This document shows, one piece after another, positions 54,820 through 62,693 of a DNA stretch of 64,000 nt. Position numbers and translations under genes: made by a program. The notes below the pieces were generated by a model that worked only from the letters and a program-made list of their open reading frames with translations, was not told where the DNA came from and did not search any database. Source of the DNA: Gleimia hominis (GTDB lineage Bacteria; Actinomycetota; Actinomycetes; Actinomycetales; Actinomycetaceae). The DNA lies in contig NZ_CP126963.1 in assembly GCF_002871945.2 (NCBI RefSeq), positions 1,550,001 to 1,614,000 on the forward strand. The letters are read 5' to 3'. How positions within the stretch are numbered: position 1 is the first letter of the stretch; each line of letters starts with the position of its first letter.

Positions 54820-55695
54820 ATGGGTATTTCTAGAATCGATGATGTTTACATTAAAACGGACAGTATCAATCCTACTAACACTGAGCTTGAAGCGTTGAGT
54901 TTAACCTGGCTGGCGGAAGGTGAGGAGTATGGTGGTGCACACGTTGTGCCAGTGGTGAGTGTGAAGCGCGGTGAGTTGCGTACGCGCGCGGTTGGGGCCG
55001 GTTCGGTCACAAAGGCGGCGGCACGCCAGTTTGGGCGGGCGTTGGCGGTGACGCATGCGGTGGGCGCGGATTATTTTGGGCAGCCGCCAACGGGGTGGAA
55101 TGGTGATGGGTGGATGGGCCGCAGTGAGTTGGCGTATCCGTCGGCGGAGCGGGCTTTGGATTCGTGGGGTGCGTTTTTGGCGCGCGATAGGATTTTGCCG
55201 AACCTTAAGCCGGCTGTGGATAATGGTTCGATTGATGGCCGGGGTGCGGCTGTGATTGAACGCTTGTGTGAGCGTTTGCGCGACGGTGAGTTTGATAGCC
55301 CTCAACCTGGTTTAGTGCACACTGCGGCGGCGCGGATTCATGGGGATTTGTGGACGGGGAATGTGATTTGGTCTGCGACTGCGGATTTGCCTGAGGGGCC
55401 GCGGCGCGCGGGTTTAGGTTCGCGCGAGGGCGCGGCGTTGGCGGATGTGACGGGGGTGCTGATTGACCCGGCTGCGCAGGGTGGGCATGCGGAGTCTGAC
55501 TTGGCTGCTCTAGGTGTGTTTGGGCAACGTTATTTAGAGGATATTTACGCGGGTTACAACGAGGAGTCTGCGCTTGCAGATGGGTGGGAATCCCGGATTG
55601 GTTTACATCAGCTGCACATGTTGATTGTGCACGCTAATCTTTTTGGTGGCGGTTACGGAGCCGAAACCGTTTCGGTTGCTCGGCGTTACTTGTAA
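54820..55695 (+). CDS. Fructosamine/ketosamine kinase family protein
   Basis: The 291-residue kinase-like protein has HGDLWTGNVIW (about 173-183), the catalytic loop of the fructosamine-3-kinase family, and VLIDPAAQGGHAESDLA, whose Asp binds metal. FGQPPTGWNGDGWMG near residue 86-100 is also typical. These enzymes phosphorylate sugar-amine adducts so that they fall off proteins. It is divergent from mgtE. The last 22 bp are copied three more times after the stop. Confidence 0.9.
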   Translation: MGISRIDDVYIKTDSINPTNTELEALSLTWLAEGEEYGGAHVVPVVSVKRGELRTRAVGAGSVTKAAARQFGRALAVTHAVGADYFGQPPTGWNGDGWMGRSELAYPSAERALDSWGAFLARDRILPNLKPAVDNGSIDGRGAAVIERLCERLRDGEFDSPQPGLVHTAAARIHGDLWTGNVIWSATADLPEGPRRAGLGSREGAALADVTGVLIDPAAQGGHAESDLAALGVFGQRYLEDIYAGYNEESALADGWESRIGLHQLHMLIVHANLFGGGYGAETVSVARRYL

Positions 55696-55773
55696 GTCGG
55701 TTGCGCGGCGTTACTTGTAAGTCGGTTGCGCGGCGTTACTTGTAAGTCGTTTGCTCGGCGTTCCTTGTAAGAC
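55674..55773 (+). repeat. Four 25-bp tandem copies spanning the kinase stop codon
   Basis: Units at 55674-55698, 55699-55723, 55724-55748 and 55749-55773 read GGTTGCGCGGCGTTACTTGT plus AAGTC, with one to three changes. The first contains the last codons and the stop of the fructosamine kinase gene, so each later copy repeats the gene end and its TAA. Confidence 0.92.
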
Positions 55774-55881
55774 TTGTCCGTGTAAGACTTGTCCGCCGAT
55801 CATGCGCAGGTGCTTGTCCACTGACGTTCACAGCCGCTGCCGCTGGTGAGGCGGTCCGGGTGTGGCGGAAGTGGGAGGAAA

Positions 55882-55924
55882 ATTAAAATATCTCCTTCCC
55901 GGTGGGTCTCACCAAGAAGGAGAT
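55882..55924 (-). terminator. Terminator of tRNA-Arg
   Basis: On the minus strand ATCTCCTTC pairs with GAAGGAGAT, with an inner GGTG/CACC stem, followed by ATTTTAATTTT. It lies directly after the tRNA-Arg gene. Confidence 0.85.
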
Positions 55925-55928
55925 GGGG

Positions 55929-56001
55929 CGCGCTCGAAGGGATTCGAACCCCCAACCTTCTGATCCGTAGTCAGATGCTCTATCCGTTGAGCTACGAGCG
56001 C
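55929..56001 (-). tRNA. tRNA-Arg (anticodon ACG)
   Basis: The acceptor GCGCTCG pairs with CGAGCGC and the discriminator is G. The anticodon stem CTGA/TCAG encloses CTACGGA, giving ACG, which TadA edits to ICG. The T stem has two G-T pairs. CCA is not encoded. Confidence 0.94.
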
Positions 56002-56177
56002 TCAGTTTTGAGCGGACGGAATTACCGTTGACCGCTTCAACCTGGGTTTAACTTTAGCTGCCTGCGATGGGTTTTTCCAAATCAACGGGCTGTAACACTA
56101 AGCACACTTAATGGCGCGGCGTTTTGCGTGCGTTCAGTTTGGTAGAATCTTATGTGGCCGTTAGGCTATTACCCATT

Positions 56178-56264
56178 GGAGATGTCGCATAGTGGCCTAG
56201 TGCGCCTCCCTGCTAAGGAGGTTGGGGCGTTCGCCCCTCGCGGGTTCAAATCCCGCCATCTCCG
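56178..56264 (+). tRNA. tRNA-Ser (anticodon GCT)
   Basis: The acceptor GGAGATG pairs with CATCTCC, discriminator G. The anticodon stem CCTCC/GGAGG encloses CTGCTAA, giving GCT for AGC/AGU codons. A long variable arm (GGGGCGTTCGCCCC) is present. CCA is not encoded. Confidence 0.95.
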
Positions 56265-56267
56265 CAA

Positions 56268-56300
56268 AAACCCCGTTGTTTCGTTGAAATAGCGGGGTTT
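56268..56300. terminator. Terminator of tRNA-Ser
   Basis: AAACCCCG at 56268-56275 pairs with CGGGGTTT at 56293-56300, immediately after the tRNA. Confidence 0.7.
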
Positions 56301-56314
56301 AGCTCGCCCTACAT

Positions 56315-56351
56315 GCGTCTAGATGGCTAAGAAGAATAGTCATCTAGACGC
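56315..56351. repeat. 11-bp perfect inverted repeat next to tRNA-Ser
   Basis: GCGTCTAGATG at 56315-56325 and CATCTAGACGC at 56341-56351 pair exactly across a 15-base loop. There is no T tract and no gene start close by. It lies 50 bp after a tRNA end, where integrases often act, but no integrase is present. Confidence 0.6.
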
Positions 56352-56425
56352 CAAAGGTAGTAGGAGTTCTAGGGCACTGATCGCACGCTAACTGGATTTA
56401 GTGTGGTGGGATCGTTGGCTTCTGA

Positions 56426-56449
56426 CCGCCCAGACTAGTTGTCGGGCGG
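56426..56449 (-). terminator. Weak hairpin after the small acidic protein gene
   Basis: CCGCCC and GGGCGG form a 6-bp stem 18 bp beyond the stop of the 82-residue gene, without a T tract. Confidence 0.35.
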
Positions 56450-56466
56450 CAAATCGCAACAGTCGG

Positions 56467-56715
56467 CTAGAAAAACCCGAAGAAGTCATCCTCTGGGAAC
56501 ATTAGGGAGTCTTCTCCATACTCGTAATACGTGGCCATCGTTTCATAGTCGTCTACGACATCGGATAGTTCTACCCCGCGTTCGTGAGCTTCCTCGGCGA
56601 AACGTTCCGGACGAACCCCAGTGCGGTCCGAAACCGTCTCCATAATTTTGCGTTCTACATCATTCAAGTTACCGAACTCTTCGTCCACTCCCCACACCTT
56701 CTTTGGCTCATACAT
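56467..56715 (-). CDS. 82-residue acidic protein of unknown function
   Basis: The product is rich in Asp and Glu, with no signal peptide or membrane segment. It ends in an acidic aromatic tail (EDSLMFPEDDFFGFF). I do not recognise a family. The stretch NDVERKIMETVSDRTGVRPERFAEEAHERG looks like a compact helical unit. The even composition, the ATG with TAGGTC upstream and the stand-alone position with a hairpin after it suggest a real gene. Confidence 0.55.
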   Translation of the reverse strand: MYEPKKVWGVDEEFGNLNDVERKIMETVSDRTGVRPERFAEEAHERGVELSDVVDDYETMATYYEYGEDSLMFPEDDFFGFF

Positions 56716-56808
56716 GCTAATTCAGACCTACGTCACGGTAGTTACCATTCAATCCTCAGCATAACTAAAATGTCTGAGCGTATTTCAGACTAGGGGGTAT
56801 AAGAAGCT

Positions 56809-58149
56809 TTAGGCGTGCGCTGCCTCGGCGAAGGAAACCGCGTAGTCCCCATCGGGCAGTACCAGGGCCTGGTAGGCGTGGTAGATCTCTGGCATACCTG
56901 TCCACGTTTTTTCTGACAGTTCGTTGTTCTGATCCAGTTCTTCCCGCCACTTACCCGGTGCAGTAATCAGGTACTTGTCCGCGTACTGCCACCACTGTGC
57001 TTCCCATTCCTCATACTTGGGATCCACTTCAAGCCCCCACTCGGCCTGCGCGTGGCGTGCCACGTATGCTGCGTTCAGCGCCTCGCACACCACCCAGTGC
57101 ATCCGCTCGTGAGTTACTGGGCGTCCCTCAAAATCAGTGGTGTACACAAAACCGGGCGCACCATCTACTTCCCAACCATCCTGAACGCCCGCGTGAATCA
57201 AGTTGAACGCATCCTGTGCCCAAGCCACGTCTTCTCCTAAACGCGAATACACAACGGCAGCTTGCAGCGCTAACCGCGCCCACTCAAAAGCATGGCCCAC
57301 GGTTGCACCGAACGGGCGGAACGGGTCCGCAGGCTTATCCCGGTTGTACTCTGGTTGCGGCGTCCAATCCTGCGCATAATGCTCCACAATCCGCCAGTCA
57401 TTACCACGCGCACCCTCCAGCACAAACCGGCAAATCGCAACCGCACGATCCAAATAACGCCGCTGCCCCGTGGCATCGTAAACCGCTAGGAAAGACTCCA
57501 CCGTATGCATATTCGCATTAATTCCGCGGTAAGAATCAAACTCCGACCAGTCTTCGTTAGCGGCCTCCCGAACCCGCCCAAACTGCGGTTCCCACCAGTA
57601 CTTCTCCGTCAACCCCAGTGCCGCGTCCAGTAGTTCTTGCGCTTGAGGGTGCCCTGCTTGCAATGCTGAAGCGGCGGCGAGCACCACGAACGCATGCGAA
57701 TATGACTGCTTAATCCGATCCGCATCCGTAAACGGTTCCTGCCCGTTCGTCGTTACTGCCGCGAACCAACCGTCGTTAACTGGATCCCGCAGCGAATGCA
57801 GCAGAGCGTGAATACCGTGGTCTAACAGGTCGCGCGCCCGCTCGTTCCCACGCAGCACTTCGCACGCATACACGTGGGTGAACCGGCCATTGATCCACAG
57901 TTCTACCCCGTGGTCAGCCTGATGCTTCCCGTTCGCGTCCAAATACCCAAAACCACCGGGCAACTGCGCATTCTTAGAAAACTCCACCAACGCATCCCGC
58001 TGCATATGCCGCCACTGCTGCGATGGAATTCCCGTTAGAGCACCTTTCCCCTCAACGCCTGTGGTAGAAAGCGAGTGCGCGTCAGCAGCGTCGTTCACAT
58101 TTGAGGTGCCTGCATGGTCTGCGTGCATATGATTTTCTGGTTGTGTCAT
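56809..58149 (-). CDS. AGE-family epimerase/isomerase (mannose isomerase-like)
   Basis: The 446-residue protein is an alpha/alpha-barrel enzyme of the N-acylglucosamine 2-epimerase superfamily, with GFGYLDANGKH, FTHVYACEVLRGN, RGINANMHTVESFLAVYDAT, VGHAFEWARLAL and the C-terminal WPG-like region. Members interconvert mannose and fructose or glucose, or epimerise N-acetylhexosamines. In this operon, beside a mannosidase, mannose isomerase is the best guess. It starts one base inside the end of the permease gene, so it is translated with the importer. The first 30 residues are a polar, His-rich tail. Confidence 0.87.
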   Translation of the reverse strand: MTQPENHMHADHAGTSNVNDAADAHSLSTTGVEGKGALTGIPSQQWRHMQRDALVEFSKNAQLPGGFGYLDANGKHQADHGVELWINGRFTHVYACEVLRGNERARDLLDHGIHALLHSLRDPVNDGWFAAVTTNGQEPFTDADRIKQSYSHAFVVLAAASALQAGHPQAQELLDAALGLTEKYWWEPQFGRVREAANEDWSEFDSYRGINANMHTVESFLAVYDATGQRRYLDRAVAICRFVLEGARGNDWRIVEHYAQDWTPQPEYNRDKPADPFRPFGATVGHAFEWARLALQAAVVYSRLGEDVAWAQDAFNLIHAGVQDGWEVDGAPGFVYTTDFEGRPVTHERMHWVVCEALNAAYVARHAQAEWGLEVDPKYEEWEAQWWQYADKYLITAPGKWREELDQNNELSEKTWTGMPEIYHAYQALVLPDGDYAVSFAEAAHA

Positions 58150-59051
58150 TAGCCTTTAAGAGCTCCTTCTTCAACGCCGCGGAAGAAGAACCGCTGCATG
58201 GTTGAGAAAATAATAATGATAGGAATCAGTGCAATCACGGTTCCAGCAGCCACCACGCGCGGGTTGGACCCGAAGTTAGACTGCAGGTACTGCATCCCCA
58301 CGGTCAGGGTGTACTTCGCCGGGTCGTTCAGCACCACCAGTGGCCACAAGAAATCGTCCCATGCGCCAATAAAACTGAACAGTGCCACCACTGAAACCAT
58401 GCCCCTCACGTTTGGCCACACTACGTAGCGGATCCGCTGCCACGTGTTTGCACCATCAATTGTAGCGGCGTCCAAAGTATCCTTCGGGATCATCCGGCAC
58501 GAAACCGCCATGAGCAGAACGTTCATCGCCCCGATCGCACCCGGTAACCACACGCCCACCAGGGAGTTATCAAACCCTAAGCCCTTAACCGTTAAGTACT
58601 GGCTGGTCAGCGTAACTTCACCAGGCAGCAGCAGGGTAGACAAAAAGATGCCAATAATAATTTTCTTAAACCGAAACTGCATACACGCAATCGCATAGCC
58701 CGCCAAGGTTGCAAAAATCGTGTTCGACACAACGGTTGCCACCGCCACCAGCACCGAATGCAACCCGTAATCCAAAATTGGGATGCGCCGCGCAACCTCC
58801 GCGTAGTTAGCCATCGTTGGTTCAATTGGAATGAGGTTCGGTGGAAACTGGTAAATATCTTCCGCAGCCCCTTTAAAAGAGGTAGATAACTGCCACACGA
58901 ACGGGCCCACCGCTAAGATCAGCAGCAAGATCAGAAGTACGTACTTGGCGATAAACAAGGTGGGGGTTGCGTGCTCATACGGCAGTGAACCACGCTGATA
59001 CCACTTCAACCGCGCCACTTTACCGCGCCCCGATTTCACCTGCGCGCTCAT
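58149..59051 (-). CDS. Sugar ABC transporter permease, MalG type
   Basis: The 300-residue permease has about six transmembrane helices and the coupling (EAA) motif CRMIPKDTLDAATIDGANTWQ. It belongs to the carbohydrate-uptake CUT1 group. A 4-bp overlap joins it to the MalF-type gene. No ATPase gene is present in this operon, which is common because one shared MsmK-type ATPase can serve several importers. Confidence 0.93.
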   Translation of the reverse strand: MSAQVKSGRGKVARLKWYQRGSLPYEHATPTLFIAKYVLLILLLILAVGPFVWQLSTSFKGAAEDIYQFPPNLIPIEPTMANYAEVARRIPILDYGLHSVLVAVATVVSNTIFATLAGYAIACMQFRFKKIIIGIFLSTLLLPGEVTLTSQYLTVKGLGFDNSLVGVWLPGAIGAMNVLLMAVSCRMIPKDTLDAATIDGANTWQRIRYVVWPNVRGMVSVVALFSFIGAWDDFLWPLVVLNDPAKYTLTVGMQYLQSNFGSNPRVVAAGTVIALIPIIIIFSTMQRFFFRGVEEGALKG

Positions 59052-60061
59052 TGCCTTCCACCTTTCTGCACAGCCACACTCCCAGTCGCAGCAGCTATGC
59101 CACTGCGGTGTGCATCGGCCTCACGGGCCGCGAGTTTCGCGGTCGCACGCTTCTTCTTCTGCCGGTCCTTTCGCCACTTCTCAATCGTGGCTTTACCGCC
59201 ATAGTTCATGTACGCAACAAACAACAGGGGGCCAACTGTTAAGAAGAACAAGGCCACCGACATTGCGGATGCGTACCCCAAGTTCCCGTTCAACCCAGAA
59301 CCGATCCGTTTAATCAGCATCACGATCGACTGGTCTAACCCACCGGGGCCACCCGTACCATTCGACAGTACGTACAGTTCAGAGAAAATCCTCACGGCCG
59401 CCACACACACCAGAGCAGACACCAGAGCCATCGCGCCTTTAACACTCGGAATCACGATCGAAGTGAAACGCCGCCACCAGGTGGCACCGTCAAGCGTTGC
59501 GGCCTCTTGAACCTCACGCCCCAAATTCGCTAGTGCCGCCAAGTAAACGACCATGTAATAGCCCATCCCCTTCCAAACTGTTAGGGCAATGGAACACAAC
59601 AGCAACTTCCACCGGTCCACCAGAAAGTTAATGGGTTGATCCACCAGCCCAGCCATCTGCAGGGCCTCATTGACGATGCCGCGGGAGTTAAAAATCCACG
59701 CCCAAATAATGCCCACAACCACCACGGACGCAACCACCGGGAAGTAGTAGGTGGTGCGGAAAAACCCGATTCCAGGGATCTTCTTTTGCACCAGCATGGC
59801 TAGCAGTAGCGGTAAGAAAGTTAGGAGCGGCACGCATACGACCACGTACACGAGTGAGACGATGAGTGCCGCCCCAAACTGGGGGTCATGAAACAGGTTC
59901 GCGTAGTTCTCCAACCCCGTGAACTCAGCTGGTCGCAGCGGCCGCGCATTCGTGAACGAGAGGAAAATGGTGTTAATGAACGGCCACAGCGAGAACACTA
60001 AGACCCAGAGCACAGCTGGCCCCGCCAAAAGGTAGGGCGTATACCAACGATGTGTTTTCAT
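59048..60061 (-). CDS. Sugar ABC transporter permease, MalF type
   Basis: The 337-residue protein has six transmembrane helices and the EAA loop LANLGREVQEAATLDGATWW. The C-terminal tail (about 295-337) is a Lys/Ala-rich cytoplasmic stretch. AAGGATCGGGTC precedes the ATG. It pairs with the MalG-type permease encoded next. Confidence 0.93.
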   Translation of the reverse strand: MKTHRWYTPYLLAGPAVLWVLVFSLWPFINTIFLSFTNARPLRPAEFTGLENYANLFHDPQFGAALIVSLVYVVVCVPLLTFLPLLLAMLVQKKIPGIGFFRTTYYFPVVASVVVVGIIWAWIFNSRGIVNEALQMAGLVDQPINFLVDRWKLLLCSIALTVWKGMGYYMVVYLAALANLGREVQEAATLDGATWWRRFTSIVIPSVKGAMALVSALVCVAAVRIFSELYVLSNGTGGPGGLDQSIVMLIKRIGSGLNGNLGYASAMSVALFFLTVGPLLFVAYMNYGGKATIEKWRKDRQKKKRATAKLAAREADAHRSGIAAATGSVAVQKGGRQ

Positions 60062-60088
60062 GACCCGATCCTTATTATCTACCCGATT

Positions 60089-61387
60089 TTACTGCTCGAT
60101 CATCGCGTTGCACTTTTGCACCGCGCTGTCCAGAGCTTCCTTCGGGGTCTTGTTACCCTGCAGTGCTAACGCAATCTCTTGCAACACCGCGGTTTTCATT
60201 TCATCTGACATTTCCACAGGGGTTAGCAGCTCTGCCCGCTGCACGGTTTTACCAGATACGTCCAGCGCCTGCTTCATCAGATCTGTCTCCGACCCGTCCC
60301 GCAAGCTAGCAGCGTCTTTGTTACCTTCTTGCGTGCCGGGCATGAACCCTTTAGCGATCTTCACGAACGCCACTTGGTTTTCGTTATTCGTGAGGTACTT
60401 CGCGAGCGCTAACGCTGCTGCCGGATGCTTGGAGTTCTTAGCCACGGCCACGCCCTGCACCAGCAGTTGCGGGGTTTCCCACGGTTCGGTTACCTCCACT
60501 TTTCCTTCCAAACTGGGGGCGTTGGTGACCACGTCGTCCGCGAATGAGGGGGTGGATTGGATGCCGGCGAGCGTTTCTTTGTAGAACGCTTCGTTGCCGA
60601 TGTTGCCTTTATCTACCGCGGTGATTAGTTCCGCTGGGATAGCGCCCGCCTGGTAGAGTTTCGCGTATTCCTCAACGATTTTTACACCGTCTTCAGAGTT
60701 GAACGTGAACTTGCGTGCATCCGGATCCCACACTTTAACACCGCGGGCAGACAGCGTTCCGATTGAGGGGGCTTGTGACACCATGGCCACACCCTTCTCG
60801 GCTGCTTTCTGCGCGTCCGCTAGGAACTCCTCTTCGTTCGCTGGGGCCTTGTCAATACCGGCTTTCTTCAGCAGATCTTTGTTCCAGTAGTTGAACGAAA
60901 CCCCAAGGTACCACGGGTAGCCGTACGAGCCTTCGACCCCGGGGTACTGGTAGGCTTCCACCCCGCCTTTAACGTACTTGTCGAGGTCGTTGTTTTCCGC
61001 CCCCTTCAAGTCCATGAGTTTACCGGCTTTAGCTAGGGGCAGGCCGAACTCTGGGGGAATGTTCACCACGTCGGGAAGCTCATCTGCGTTAGCTTGCTGC
61101 AGGAGCTTATCTTCGTACCCGTCGCCAGGCTGGTCCATCCACTTAACTTTGACTTTCGGGTTTTCTTTCTCGAAGTCTTTAACGAGCTTTTCAAAGTACG
61201 GGGTGAATTTGTCGTTCTTGAGCGACCAGGTTTGTAGCGTGATGTCACCTTCCACTTCACCTGCAGCTGCGTTCTTTTCACCCCCACCCTCGTTGCTGGT
61301 GCCGGACCCGCCAGTGCATGCCGTCATGCCTAGGGTTAAACCGCCGGCACAAGCGAGCGCCACGAGCTTCTTTGCTATGGATCGCAT
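60089..61387 (-). CDS. Sugar ABC transporter substrate-binding lipoprotein
   Basis: The 432-residue extracellular binding protein has a lipobox at MTAC (C24), a Gly/Ser/Glu linker and the family-1 fold (VEGDITLQTWS, FEKENPKVKVKWMDQPGDGYEDKLLQQANADELPDVV broken into known sub-motifs such as ADELPDVVNI). It captures a sugar or oligosaccharide for the two permeases. Given the neighbouring mannosidase and GH5-like genes, mannose-containing oligosaccharides are the likely ligand. Confidence 0.93.
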   Translation of the reverse strand: MRSIAKKLVALACAGGLTLGMTACTGGSGTSNEGGGEKNAAAGEVEGDITLQTWSLKNDKFTPYFEKLVKDFEKENPKVKVKWMDQPGDGYEDKLLQQANADELPDVVNIPPEFGLPLAKAGKLMDLKGAENNDLDKYVKGGVEAYQYPGVEGSYGYPWYLGVSFNYWNKDLLKKAGIDKAPANEEEFLADAQKAAEKGVAMVSQAPSIGTLSARGVKVWDPDARKFTFNSEDGVKIVEEYAKLYQAGAIPAELITAVDKGNIGNEAFYKETLAGIQSTPSFADDVVTNAPSLEGKVEVTEPWETPQLLVQGVAVAKNSKHPAAALALAKYLTNNENQVAFVKIAKGFMPGTQEGNKDAASLRDGSETDLMKQALDVSGKTVQRAELLTPVEMSDEMKTAVLQEIALALQGNKTPKEALDSAVQKCNAMIEQ

Positions 61388-61436
61388 GGGATCTTCCTTT
61401 CTTATAGTTTCCTTCTTAGGTTTCCTAACGCAATAG

Positions 61437-62690
61437 CTATATCGAGTTTTTCGTTACTTGCAGAGCGCGGGGGGCACCGCGTTCAATGGCCTGCGCCCAC
61501 TGCTCAAATATTTGCCCGCTGGGCCGCACCAGCACGCGCGCATCCTCATGATCAACACTGGGAATCGCAATCGGGCGCGCCCCAGGTTCTTGAGGCTGCA
61601 GAGCCTGGCCCGGGGTTTCAGGCTGCGGAGCTTGATCCGGGGTTTCAGGCTGCGGAGCTTGATCCGGGGTTTCAGGCTGCGGCGCCTGGTTTGCAATCCA
61701 CTGGGAAAGCGCTTGTCCAACGGGTTTCACGTTTCCCTCAGAATCAAATAAACCCAAATCGTACTCAACGGCAGGAAACCCCGTGAGGCTGCGATGCACG
61801 TCGTGCGAACACCACCAGGTGACGGCATCCACCCCAGGGACCGCCGCCACGTGCGACAGTGTGCGCGACACAAAAGCGGGAGCATTCTTGGCACTCAGGT
61901 AGTTCAGGGGCGCGCCAATTTCTTGCAGCCACAGGGGTTTAACCTGTCCCAACTCCGTCTGCCAGGCGCGCATGAGCTCCAGCAGGTAGCGGGCTAGCAA
62001 CACTAATCGCGGATGGTCTTTACCGTAATGCTGGCCGATTTTGCCAAACACCCACGAATGCACCGTAATGATATCCCCGCATTCCAACGCGTGCCGCGGT
62101 GTGAACGGCTGGGTGGGTTCAAACACTAAGTCGTCATCAAATGAGAAAGAATGCTGCCCCGCCGGCCAGTACTCTTCGGCGGTGCTGAGCAGTTGGGTGA
62201 GCCATGCGCCCGCCTGCTGGGTCGTCAACTCGTGCCGCAACGGGTGGCGTTCAGCCGCGAACTGCACGATTTCGTTACCGAGCGAAAGCCCCGTTGTGCC
62301 ATCGACGTCCCGCAGCGCTTCCGCCAGTGCCCGCACCAGCGCCCCCTGTGCCTGCACCACCGTGGGGTCAGTGAAAATGTTGCTCTGATGCCAACTTTGC
62401 GTCCACGCCGGTAAGAAGTCGAACGACGACATGTGGCCCTGCAGCACGTCCACACTCACGGTCAAGCCCCGCTGCGTTGCCAACTGCGCGAGGGTGCGCA
62501 CATCCTCCACCGCCTGAGCGCGAATGTGGCTCGCGTTCGGCTGCAAAACTGGCCACAGCGGAAACACGCGCACGTGGTCCAAACCAAGCTGAGCGATCGC
62601 GTCGAAGTCGCGCGCAGCCTCATCGGAATCAAAATCCAACCAAGAGTAGAACCAGCCGCTGCGCGGCACGTAGTTAACACCGACCTTCAT
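61437..62690 (-). CDS. Cytoplasmic GH5-like glycoside hydrolase
   Basis: The 417-residue protein is a (beta/alpha)8-type hydrolase of the GH5/clan GH-A kind. The acid/base Glu is E140 in SLGNEIVQF and the nucleophile candidate is E257 in LWLQEIGAP, with HVRVFPLWPVLQP near strand 2. There is no signal peptide, so it would act on imported oligosaccharides. A beta-mannosidase or similar role would fit the locus. The tail carries three QAPQPETPD repeats. It starts three bases after the GH38 stop. Confidence 0.78.
   Translation of the reverse strand: MKVGVNYVPRSGWFYSWLDFDSDEAARDFDAIAQLGLDHVRVFPLWPVLQPNASHIRAQAVEDVRTLAQLATQRGLTVSVDVLQGHMSSFDFLPAWTQSWHQSNIFTDPTVVQAQGALVRALAEALRDVDGTTGLSLGNEIVQFAAERHPLRHELTTQQAGAWLTQLLSTAEEYWPAGQHSFSFDDDLVFEPTQPFTPRHALECGDIITVHSWVFGKIGQHYGKDHPRLVLLARYLLELMRAWQTELGQVKPLWLQEIGAPLNYLSAKNAPAFVSRTLSHVAAVPGVDAVTWWCSHDVHRSLTGFPAVEYDLGLFDSEGNVKPVGQALSQWIANQAPQPETPDQAPQPETPDQAPQPETPGQALQPQEPGARPIAIPSVDHEDARVLVRPSGQIFEQWAQAIERGAPRALQVTKNSI
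61612..61690 (-). repeat. Three 27-bp in-frame repeats in the GH5-like gene tail
   Basis: Units at 61612-61638 and 61639-61665 are identical, and the third (from 61666) is nearly complete. Each encodes a 9-residue Pro/Gln/Glu-rich unit, QAPQPETPD. The length is a multiple of three, so the frame is kept. Confidence 0.9.
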
Positions 62691-62693
62691 CGC

